From positions 62,001 to 126,000 of the forward strand of contig CAWDUJ010000001.1 in assembly GCA_963805455.1 (NCBI GenBank): a stretch of DNA of 64,000 bases. Direction: 5' to 3'. A program made the translations under genes and the position numbers. Source of the DNA: VRUE01 sp963805455 (GTDB taxonomy: Bacteria > Actinomycetota > Thermoleophilia > Solirubrobacterales > 70-9). Within the stretch, counting starts at the first letter, position 1. Each line of letters begins with the position of its first letter. Shown in pieces: positions 1-7,985 of the stretch. Below the pieces are notes generated by a model. That model saw nothing but the letters and a program-made list of their open reading frames with translations. It made no database searches and was not told where the DNA came from.

Positions 1-1111
1 GCATCGCCGCGCCGACCAGCCCGGCGGCGGTTGAGGTCTTCATGTCGCCGTCGTCGATCGCGATCGTCGTGATCGCGACGACGAGTGGCAGCTCGGTCGC
101 GAGGTAGAAGGCGAGCGCCGACCGCTGCCGCGGTTTCAACACCCCTCGATAGAGGAGCAGCGCCGGCGTCCCGCGGACGACGAGGAAGAGGACGAAGAAC
201 ATCACCAGCTTCGCCACGGCTCCGATCGATCCGAGCGCGCCGAGGTCGAACTCGATCCCGCTGGTGATGAAGAAGAAGGGGATGAAGAAGCCGAACCCGA
301 CCGCGGTCAGCTTCGACTCGAAGACCGAGAGCTCGTGGCCCTTGAGCGCAACGCGGACGATCATTCCGGCGACGAAGCCGCCGAGAAGGATGTCGAGGCC
401 GAGCTCCCCGGCGAGCAGGACGAGGCCGAAGATCAGCACCACGGTCACCCTCACCGCGAGCTGGCTGCTCGCCTCGAAGGTCCGTTCGAGCGCCGACCAT
501 CCCCGCCACGCGAGCCGCACCGAGGCCAGCGCCAGCAGCAGGGCGAGGGCGACGAAGGCGAGCAGGATCCCAGCCTCGTGCAGTGGCTGGTTCGTCGAGA
601 GGACCAGGGTCACGAGCAGGATCGGCCCGAACTCGCCGGCGCCGCCGGCGGCGAGCAGATAGGTGCCGAAGCGAGTTTTGAGCTCGCCGTTGTCGCGGAG
701 GATCGGGATCAGGGTTCCGATCGCCGTCGTCGCCATCGCCGATCCCGTGTAGAGGATCGAGTCGACTATCCCGGCCGCCATCAGCACACCGCCGATCGCG
801 TAGGCGAGGAAGATCGACATCCCCCAGCCCAGGACTCCGAGATCCAGCGGCCTCCCCTTGATCCGGTCGAAGTCGATCTCGTAGCCGGCGAAGAAGAAAA
901 GCATCCCGAGGCCGAGGTTGGCGAAGAAGTCGACGAAGCTGTCGGTGTGGGCCAGGCCGAGGATTTCGGGGCCGATCGCGATTCCCAGCAGGAGCTCGAC
1001 GACGACCACCGGTGGCGCGAACCGGCGCGGCACCACCGCCACCGTCACGGCGGCGATCGCGGCGACGACGACGATCGCGAAGAACGAGCCAGAGTCGACT
1101 TCTATTTCCAT
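1..1111 (-). CDS. CPA2-family cation:proton antiporter (partial, C-terminus beyond window)
   Basis: An open frame runs from an ATG at 1111 leftwards off the edge of the window, giving about 370 visible residues. The translation is almost entirely hydrophobic helices separated by short loops. It begins with a membrane segment at about residues 9-27, followed by a Pro-Pro-Val/Glu-Leu-Leu-Leu-Gly-Ile stretch and a Gly-Met-Leu-Phe-Phe-Phe-Ala-Gly helix, as in KefB/NapA-type Na+(K+)/H+ exchangers of the CPA2 family. It would exchange a monovalent cation for protons across the cytoplasmic membrane. Any C-terminal TrkA/RCK domain would lie outside the window, so the ion and gating cannot be told. 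It is divergent from the SRP RNA gene. Confidence 0.85.
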   Translation of the reverse strand, partial: MEIEVDSGSFFAIVVVAAIAAVTVAVVPRRFAPPVVVVELLLGIAIGPEILGLAHTDSFVDFFANLGLGMLFFFAGYEIDFDRIKGRPLDLGVLGWGMSIFLAYAIGGVLMAAGIVDSILYTGSAMATTAIGTLIPILRDNGELKTRFGTYLLAAGGAGEFGPILLVTLVLSTNQPLHEAGILLAFVALALLLALASVRLAWRGWSALERTFEASSQLAVRVTVVLIFGLVLLAGELGLDILLGGFVAGMIVRVALKGHELSVFESKLTAVGFGFFIPFFFITSGIEFDLGALGSIGAVAKLVMFFVLFLVVRGTPALLLYRGVLKPRQRSALAFYLATELPLVVAITTIAIDDGDMKTSTAAGLVGAAM

Positions 1112-1116
1112 CGGGC

Positions 1117-1145
1117 GCCGATCCTACGTTCCGCCCCGGTAGAAT
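1117..1145 (+). promoter_or_regulatory. Promoter of the SRP RNA gene
   Basis: A TAGAAT hexamer at 1140-1145 lies 7 nt before the predicted 5' end of the SRP RNA (1153), the expected distance from a sigma70-type -10 to the start of transcription. The -35 region around 1117-1122 is poor. Placement rests on the RNA's terminal stem. Confidence 0.5.
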
Positions 1146-1152
1146 CGGTTGT

Positions 1153-1424
1153 GGACCGTGCTAGGCGGGGAATCAGCGGTGCCCTGTAACCCGCAATCCG
1201 CTCTAGCGGGGCCGAATCCCGTTCCGAGGGGCTGGCCGTCGGGGTCAGTGCGCCGGGGGCGGTGTTGACGGCCGGGTCCTGCGCGACGTGGGCACGTGAA
1301 TCAGGTCAGGTCCGGAAGGAAGCAGCCTTAAGCGGATGCCGCGGGTGCCGCAGGAAAGCCCGGCTCGAGCCAAACCTGGTGGACACGCCCGGTGACCTTG
1401 TCTCGAAGGCGGGGCGCACGGTCC
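1153..1424 (+). ncRNA. ffs: Signal recognition particle RNA, large bacterial type with Alu domain
   Basis: This is the RNA scaffold of the signal recognition particle, which with Ffh targets nascent membrane proteins to FtsY. The universally conserved Ffh-binding loop, GGTCCGGAAGGAAGCAGC, is at about 1309-1326. It is closed by a stem in which 1271-1283 pairs with 1349-1355 and 1359-1364. The ends pair perfectly: GGACCGTGC at 1153-1161 with GCACGGTCC at 1416-1424. The 5' part (about 1157-1235) carries the Alu-type fold with the GGTGCCCTGTAACCCGC loop. The length of 272 nt and the Alu domain make this the large form (as in Bacillus), not the ~100-nt 4.5S form. The 3' end is 4 bp from the end of the convergent ABC permease gene. 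Confidence 0.93.
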
Positions 1425-1428
1425 ATTT

Positions 1429-2234
1429 TCAGTCGATCAGCCGCGCTTCCATGCGGTTGATCGCGATCCGCCATGTCACCAACGCGAAGACGACCAGCGA
1501 GGCGAACCGGATCAGGTCGACCGGGTCGTAGCCGAAGGCGCTGCCGCGGACCAGTTCGACGAGCTGGTGGAGGGGGTTGAGCTGGGCGACGATCTGGACC
1601 CCCTTGGGCAGTTCGTCGATCGGGAAGAAGGCGCCGGAGACGAGGAAGAGCGGGGTCACGAACAGCGCCGTCACGTAGTTGAACTGATCGATCTTGGCGA
1701 CGATCGCCGCCGTCGCGACCCCGAAGCCGGCGAACCCGAGGGCGGTGAAGAGGCAGAACACCGGCACCAGCAGCATCCCGGGAGCTGGGTCGAGCCCGAA
1801 GGCGATCGTCACCAGGAGCGGGAAGCAGCCGTAGATGCTCGACCGGAGCCCGATCCAGAGCATCTCGGCGCTGACCAGCTCTTCGACGTCGACCGGGGCG
1901 GCGAGGATCGCTTCGTAGGTGTTCTGGAAGCGGTGCTTGACGAAGGTTCCGAACATCGCCGGCAGGGCGCTCGAGAAAATCACCGCGGTGGCGACCATCC
2001 CGGTGCCGACGAACTGCACGTAGGGAACGCCGTTGACTTCGTCGACGAGGGTCGCCGAGAGGCCGAGGCCGAATGCGAGGAGGTAGACGAGCGGTTCGAG
2101 CAGGCTCGAGAAGGTCGTCCCCTTCCAGTAGGTCCTGAAGTTGGCGGCCTCGCGGCTCATCACGCCGCCGATCGCCGCCGGTTCGAGACGCCGCAGCCCG
2201 ACCGACCGCCTCCCGCCGCCTGCTCGCTCCGCGC

Positions 2235-2238
<4 letters not shown>
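1429..2238 (-). CDS. ABC-2 type transporter permease
   Basis: A membrane subunit of 269 aa for an ABC exporter of the NodJ/DrrB class. It has about six hydrophobic segments (for example residues 45-62, 75-97, 130-150, 155-180, 190-210 and 242-258). The family's Phe-Leu-Val-Ser-Gly-Ala-Phe-Phe-Pro-Ile-Asp-Glu-Leu-Pro motif, followed by Leu-Asn-Pro-Leu-His-x-x-Val-Glu-Leu-Val-Arg, lies near residues 200-235. Its ATG overlaps the stop of the upstream ATPase gene by 4 nt (ATGA), so the two are translationally coupled and form one transporter. The substrate cannot be told; relatives export drugs, polysaccharides or lipids. Confidence 0.9.
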
Positions 2239-3125
<887 letters not shown>

Positions 3126-3138
3126 GGGACTGATGCTG

Positions 3139-4596
3139 TCAGTTCGGTTCGGCCGGCGGGACGTCAGCTGCCAGGTCGTCGGCCTCGAGCGATCGCTGCA
3201 GGTGCCGCGAGCGCTCGGGATCGAAGATCGTCATCGCGACGGCGCCGGAAACCGCCCGCAGGACCGAGAGGGGAAGTAGGCGCGGGTCCGTGCTCGGCAG
3301 CCGCTCGACGCTCTCGAGCAGGAACAGTTCGCCGAGCACCGGGACCTCGGGCCCGAGTTTGAGGAGGACGTTGAGCAGAGTCAGCGTCGCTTCGGCGTCG
3401 GAGAGGCGGAGATCGCCACTGGTCGGGCTGGGGGTGACGAGGACGACGTCGGGGTCCGCTTCCGCAAGCCGGGCGCCGAGGAGGTCGGCGTCGCGGAGCG
3501 CGGTGTCCCGATACCGCAGGGTGACCCCGAGATTGTCCTCGCGGCCGAGGTTCGCTTCGAAGGCCTTGCTTTCGGCCAGCATCGTCAGCTCGAAGTTCTC
3601 GGCTCCCGCCTGGACAACGTCCTCCATCAGGGCCTGGGTCGAGATCCCGCAGCCGACGATCGTCAGCCTCAGCGGCCTGCCCTCCTTCTGCGCCGCCTCA
3701 CGGGCCCGGCGCAGGAGGCCCGTGTCGCCGCCCCCGCCGGGGTCGAGAATCGCCTCGACCTCGGGAACCCGCTCGAGCCCGGTCAGGGCGATGCGGATGA
3801 TCCCGCTCACGATCCGGTCGGTGACGATCGCGTCCCACTCATGGGGGAAGAGGCCCCAGACCGCATCGACGTGCCGGCCACGGCGGAAGAGCCCTCGGAC
3901 CCCTGGGGTGGCGTCGCGCTCCTTGAGGTAGTCCTCCAGAGCCAGCCCGGCCTGGATCACCTCGACATCGGAGGCCTCGGCGCGGATCGGGCCGCTGGTC
4001 TTCGGCATCAGCAGGATCGTCTCCGCAAACTCGGCTTTGCCGAGCTCGAACCCCGACCGGTCGCCGGTCTCACCGAACACGAGCTCGACCTTCAAGGGCG
4101 CCGACACGCGGCGCAGTTCCTCCAGCAGCCGGCGGCGGTTCGGGCGGGCGTCCTCGGGCGCGACGAAGACGACTGCCGGCCGTCGGTCCACTTCCTCAGC
4201 GGCGAGGGTCAGCGCGTTTGCGGCCTCCGTCAGGAGGTCTATTCCTCCCAGCACAAGCACGTGGTCGCGAGCCCGGACCGGCGGGTCGAGCCTGCCGAGC
4301 CGTTCGATCGAGCTGCCGACGGTCTCGGCGATCAGGGTGAAGAGGACGCCGACGAGGAGGACGAGCCCGGTCATGACCTGGAAGAGGCCGATCGCCCTTT
4401 CCTTTCCGGAGTCGTCGTCGTGCAGGCTCGAGGGATCGAGCAGGTGCAGGACCGCCGACCAGAGGGCTTCGCCGTAGCCGGGGAAGAGGTCGAGGACGAA
4501 ATGGGCGAGGGCGGCAGTTCCGAAGAACAGAATCGCGACAGCGGAGAGGAGCAGGACCAGCCGGCCGCGGGTTGTCTGGATCGCCCTGCTCAGCAC
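3139..4596 (-). CDS. CASTOR/POLLUX-like ion channel with RCK (TrkA-like) domains
   Basis: A 485-aa protein. The N-terminus has two membrane helices (about residues 11-35 and 70-93) around a segment that fits a pore loop, with acidic Asp-Pro-Ser-Ser-Leu-His-Asp-Asp-Asp near 53-62. The rest is soluble and contains two Rossmann-like domains with VLVLGG (about 113-118) and TIVGCG (about 310-315) turns. This is the layout of CASTOR/POLLUX and related bacterial two-helix cation channels gated by RCK-type domains. A role in K+ or Ca2+ flux is an inference from architecture. The gene overlaps the next upstream membrane protein gene by 7 nt, which suggests joint function. Confidence 0.72.
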   Translation of the reverse strand: MLSRAIQTTRGRLVLLLSAVAILFFGTAALAHFVLDLFPGYGEALWSAVLHLLDPSSLHDDDSGKERAIGLFQVMTGLVLLVGVLFTLIAETVGSSIERLGRLDPPVRARDHVLVLGGIDLLTEAANALTLAAEEVDRRPAVVFVAPEDARPNRRRLLEELRRVSAPLKVELVFGETGDRSGFELGKAEFAETILLMPKTSGPIRAEASDVEVIQAGLALEDYLKERDATPGVRGLFRRGRHVDAVWGLFPHEWDAIVTDRIVSGIIRIALTGLERVPEVEAILDPGGGGDTGLLRRAREAAQKEGRPLRLTIVGCGISTQALMEDVVQAGAENFELTMLAESKAFEANLGREDNLGVTLRYRDTALRDADLLGARLAEADPDVVLVTPSPTSGDLRLSDAEATLTLLNVLLKLGPEVPVLGELFLLESVERLPSTDPRLLPLSVLRAVSGAVAMTIFDPERSRHLQRSLEADDLAADVPPAEPN

Positions 4597-5567
4597 GACG
4601 CGAGGCGCTCGGCGAGCCAGAGGTCACAGAGCCAGTCGGCCTGTTCCCCGCCCCTGCGGGTGACGATTATCCCGTCGGGCCCTCCCTCGACCTTCACTCC
4701 CTTCCACCGAGTCGAGTTCGGCACCGCCTTCAGCGTCTCGGCGATCTCTGCCGGGATCTCGTCGCCCTTCCCCGCGCGCACCCGCCCGTCCCGAGCCGCG
4801 GCGTGGAAGGGTGGGGTCGAGACGCCAATCGTGATCTCGCTGACACCGGTCCTCTCCTCGTCCCCGAGCCGGGCGGAGACCGGCCTGCCGTGCCGCTCCC
4901 CCTTCAGGACCAGGGCGCCGTGGATGTGCGGGCCCATCCGCGGTGTCACCGGGTCCCGCATCTCGATGTTGACCGTCGGCCGCTCGATGACCTCGAGCCC
5001 GAGCGGGGCCATCGCCAGGCCGACGTTCTCGTAACCCTGGTCGAGCTCGCCGCCGGGGCTCATCGCGCGCCAGGCGCCGTAGAGGGCGACGATGACGATC
5101 AACGGGCCGCCGATAAGGAGCGGCGCGAAGCTTTCCGTCAGGTACATCGAGGGAACCGTGAGGAAGATCAGGACGACGACGACCACGCCGAGGTTGAGGC
5201 TGCGCCGGCCGGCGTCCCAGCCCGCGCTGCGGGCCCTGATTGCCTGATCGTCGATCGGCTTGACGGCGAGCGCCGCCCAGAGCTCGGGCTCGGACATCGT
5301 CGTCGGGTTCTCGATCTCGTGACCGCCTTCGGCGGCGGCGCGCTCGGTCCCGCTGGCGCTCGTTCCGGCCGCGCGCTCGAGATCGGAGCGTTGGAGGATG
5401 AGGAGGACGACGAAGAAGACCGCGAGGACGCCGAAGATCAGGGCCAGCGCGCCCTTCGGGTTGGCCTGGCCGCTGCCCATCGTCAGGGCGATGACGGCGA
5501 CGAGGATCATCACGACGATCACGCCGACGATGCCGAATCGAGACGAGCGCTTGAATCCGCCGGCCAT
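4590..5567 (-). CDS. Hypothetical membrane protein
   Basis: A 325-aa protein that I do not recognise. It has two N-terminal membrane helices (about residues 13-31 and 39-58), a charged stretch, and a second pair (about 126-143 and 149-167). A soluble C-terminal half of about 155 residues follows, ending in a Trp-Leu-Cys-Asp-Leu-Trp segment. The region near residues 190-225 is rich in beta-type sequence (Val-Asn-Ile-Glu-Met-Arg, His-Gly-Ala-Leu-Val-Leu). It heads the minus-strand operon and overlaps the channel-like gene by 7 nt, so it may be a partner or regulator of that channel. Confidence 0.7.
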   Translation of the reverse strand: MAGGFKRSSRFGIVGVIVVMILVAVIALTMGSGQANPKGALALIFGVLAVFFVVLLILQRSDLERAAGTSASGTERAAAEGGHEIENPTTMSEPELWAALAVKPIDDQAIRARSAGWDAGRRSLNLGVVVVVLIFLTVPSMYLTESFAPLLIGGPLIVIVALYGAWRAMSPGGELDQGYENVGLAMAPLGLEVIERPTVNIEMRDPVTPRMGPHIHGALVLKGERHGRPVSARLGDEERTGVSEITIGVSTPPFHAAARDGRVRAGKGDEIPAEIAETLKAVPNSTRWKGVKVEGGPDGIIVTRRGGEQADWLCDLWLAERLASC

Positions 5568-5605
5568 CCCGCGGGCAGGCTACACCCCGTGGAAGACTGG
5601 CCGCA

Positions 5606-6388
5606 GTGCTCGACGAGAGATGGATCAGGGCCCTGCACGTGGAGACGATGCGGGAGGAGGAACTCCACGCGGAGCACGAGCCCCACGTCCTCTTCCAGGC
5701 CTCGACGATCGCCGCCCTCATCGACGGCGCCTACGACGGCGACCTCACCTTCGCCGAGCTCGCCGAGCACGGCGATCTCGGGCTGGGGACGCTGAACGGC
5801 CTCGACGGCGAGATGATCGCCATCGACGGCTACTTCTACCGAGCCTCGGTCGACGGCGCCGTCGAGGAGGTGGCGCCGGGAGAGCGGACCCCCTTCGCCG
5901 TCGTCACCGAGTTCACGCCGACGATCGAGGCGACGCTCGGCGGGCCGCTATCCCACGAGGGCCTGCTCGCCGCGCTGGATGCGCTGCTGCCCGACGGCGA
6001 GGTCTCCTGCGCGATCAGGCTCGACGGGCGCTTCGAGTCGGTCCGGGCACGCTCGGTGCCGCGCCAGCATCCGCCCTATAGGCCGCTGACCGAGGTCGTC
6101 GCCGAACAGCATGTGTTCGAGCTCGACGACGTAACCGGCACGATGCTTGGTTTTCGGTTCCCGAGCTACGCCGAGGGGATTGAGGTCGGCGGTTACCACC
6201 TCCACTTCATCGACGCCGACCGCCGGCGCGGTGGCCACGTCCTCGACTCGGGGATCGGCGAGGTCAGGGCTCGCCTCGACCCCTCGGACGATCTCCACAT
6301 CGAGCTGCCTCCCACCATCGATCTCGCCGATCCCGATCTCGCCGCCGCGACGCACCAGGCGGTGGCCCGTGTCGAGGGCCGCCGCTGA
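5606..6388 (+). CDS. budA: Alpha-acetolactate decarboxylase
   Basis: A 260-aa enzyme that converts (S)-alpha-acetolactate to (R)-acetoin, diverting excess pyruvate-derived acetolactate from valine/leucine synthesis or feeding acetoin/butanediol formation. The family motif GTLNGLDGEM is at residues 61-70. The three zinc-ligand histidines are visible as His198 and His200 (GYHLHF) and His211 (GGHVLD). The start chosen is GTG at 5606; an ATG at 5648 (residue 15) is a reasonable alternative because homology begins soon after. No acetolactate synthase or acetoin dehydrogenase lies nearby. It is divergent from the membrane protein operon. Confidence 0.93.
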   Translation: MLDERWIRALHVETMREEELHAEHEPHVLFQASTIAALIDGAYDGDLTFAELAEHGDLGLGTLNGLDGEMIAIDGYFYRASVDGAVEEVAPGERTPFAVVTEFTPTIEATLGGPLSHEGLLAALDALLPDGEVSCAIRLDGRFESVRARSVPRQHPPYRPLTEVVAEQHVFELDDVTGTMLGFRFPSYAEGIEVGGYHLHFIDADRRRGGHVLDSGIGEVRARLDPSDDLHIELPPTIDLADPDLAAATHQAVARVEGRR

Positions 6389-6409
6389 CCGGGTCGACAG
6401 GGTCCTACG

Positions 6410-7948
6410 TCAACAGCGACGGTAGAGGACCCACGAGTCGTTGCGGGCGACCTCGCCGAAGCCCGGAGGCACCGTCGAGTTGAAGCGGGAGGGATCGTTC
6501 GGGTCGAGGATGAAGTTGTGGATCACGAACGGCGATGCGGGCTTGAGGAAATAGCCGCGCCGGGGCTGGCGCTGCTCCGATGCGCTGACGATCCGACTCG
6601 GCCGCACCTCGAGGTCGAACGCGAGCCGAGGGACCGCGCGGTGGTTGGGGACCGAGATCGGCAGGCACAGCGGTTCGAAGGCGTCGGACTCGGCGAGGTC
6701 GTTGAGGTCGGACTCGATCTCGCTCTGGTTGGTGAGGTCGGTGTCTACCTTGTGGAGGAGGTCGTACTGGTTCGGCCCCCAGACCACGAACATCACCGCG
6801 ACCAGCGCGGCGAATGCCTGCCAGGGCCGGCGCCAGCGGTGGCCGGGCTCGAGCAGGCGCCAGCCGAGCAGGCCGAGTGCCGCGAACACCGCCAGCACCG
6901 CGGCCGCGAGCATCGTGTAGCGGGGGAGGATCGCGAGGCCGGAGACGGCCAGGATCGCGAAGGCGCCGAGCGCGAGGACGGCGGCGGCGACGCCGATCCC
7001 GGAGCGGCGCCGGAGGAGGGCGAGGCCGAGCACGATCCCACCGGCGGCGCCGACCATCCCCGGCCACTGCAGCACCTCGCCGAGGCGGCGCGGGCCGTAG
7101 AGGACGAGGTCGACCGGGCCGGTCTGGCGTTCGAGGGTTTCGACCGTGTCCTTGGTCCCGGTGAACGAGTAGGTGGGACTTGACGCGGTGATCCAATCGA
7201 ACAGCGCCCAGCCGAGCGGGGCGGCCAGGGCCAGGGCGATCAGGGCGACGAGCTCGCCCCTCGCCTCGACAAACGCCGGCCTAATCAGGCCGGCGTTTTG
7301 AGTATCCGCCGATTCGAGGGGCACCCCCGTCGCCCTGTCGGTCCCGCCACGCCGGCGCCGCTCGCTGAGCCTGGCGCGAAGCGCCTCGAAGTCGATTGCC
7401 AGATATGCGAGGTAGGCGATTGAGAAGAGCCAGGCCTCGGGGCGGAGAAGGCCGGCGAGGGCGAGGAGTGCGAGGACCGGCAATCCGGCCCGCGGGCGGC
7501 GCGTCTCGATCACCAGGGCGCCGAGCACCAGGGCGATGTACGGGATGTCGACGTAGGCGCGGAGCCCGTTCGAGAGGTAGGGCGCGCGGGTGAGGATGAT
7601 CACCGCCGCGACGGCGCCGATCGCGCGGTCGAACCAGAGTGAGCCGAGGCGGTAGACGAGGTAGCCGACGAGGCCGAGGCTGACGTAGGCGATCACCATC
7701 GTCAGGTCGACCACGCCGTCGCCGAGCGGCGACGCGACGAGCCCGAACAGCTCCGCCAGCGGGTGCGGAGTCGGCGGCAGGGCGGCGCCGGTGTCGGGGC
7801 TCAGCCCTTCCGACATTTCGCGGCCCCAGAGGAGGGCGTAGATCGTGTCGTAGTTGGGGAAGCCGGTCGGGAAGACCAACAGAAGCAGCGCCGCGACGGC
7901 GGCGACCCAGCCGGCCGGTGTCAGCCAGTTGCGGGCCCAGGATGGCAC
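6410..7948 (-). CDS. GT-C fold membrane glycosyltransferase-like protein
   Basis: A 512-aa polytopic protein with about ten hydrophobic helices. The first external loop carries an acidic residue in Asn-Tyr-Asp-Thr-Ile-Tyr (about residues 32-37), in the place of the catalytic Asp of polyprenyl-phosphate-sugar dependent GT-C enzymes (PMT/ArnT/GT39 type). The C-terminal ~110 residues after the last helix are extracytoplasmic-like. A role in transferring a sugar to a cell-envelope acceptor is inferred from fold only. The start is GTG at 7948. A TAGGTT hexamer lies 6 nt upstream on the minus strand, back to back with the dnaX promoter. Confidence 0.65.
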   Translation of the reverse strand: MPSWARNWLTPAGWVAAVAALLLLVFPTGFPNYDTIYALLWGREMSEGLSPDTGAALPPTPHPLAELFGLVASPLGDGVVDLTMVIAYVSLGLVGYLVYRLGSLWFDRAIGAVAAVIILTRAPYLSNGLRAYVDIPYIALVLGALVIETRRPRAGLPVLALLALAGLLRPEAWLFSIAYLAYLAIDFEALRARLSERRRRGGTDRATGVPLESADTQNAGLIRPAFVEARGELVALIALALAAPLGWALFDWITASSPTYSFTGTKDTVETLERQTGPVDLVLYGPRRLGEVLQWPGMVGAAGGIVLGLALLRRRSGIGVAAAVLALGAFAILAVSGLAILPRYTMLAAAVLAVFAALGLLGWRLLEPGHRWRRPWQAFAALVAVMFVVWGPNQYDLLHKVDTDLTNQSEIESDLNDLAESDAFEPLCLPISVPNHRAVPRLAFDLEVRPSRIVSASEQRQPRRGYFLKPASPFVIHNFILDPNDPSRFNSTVPPGFGEVARNDSWVLYRRC

Positions 7949-7954
7949 CGCAGC

Positions 7955-7978
7955 AACCTACAGGCGCGCAGCTACACT
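7955..7978. promoter_or_regulatory. Back-to-back -10 elements for divergent leaderless genes
   Basis: In the 37-bp gap between two GTG starts, the plus strand carries TACACT (7973-7978), 7 nt before the dnaX GTG at 7986. The minus strand carries TAGGTT (7960-7955), 6 nt before the GTG at 7948. Neither gene has room for a Shine-Dalgarno leader, so both mRNAs are probably leaderless. Confidence 0.5.
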
Positions 7979-7985
7979 GGCCCCA

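Noticed and set aside
1262..1531. Short open frame overlapping the SRP RNA
   Set aside because: It lies inside the SRP RNA gene and has no protein features.
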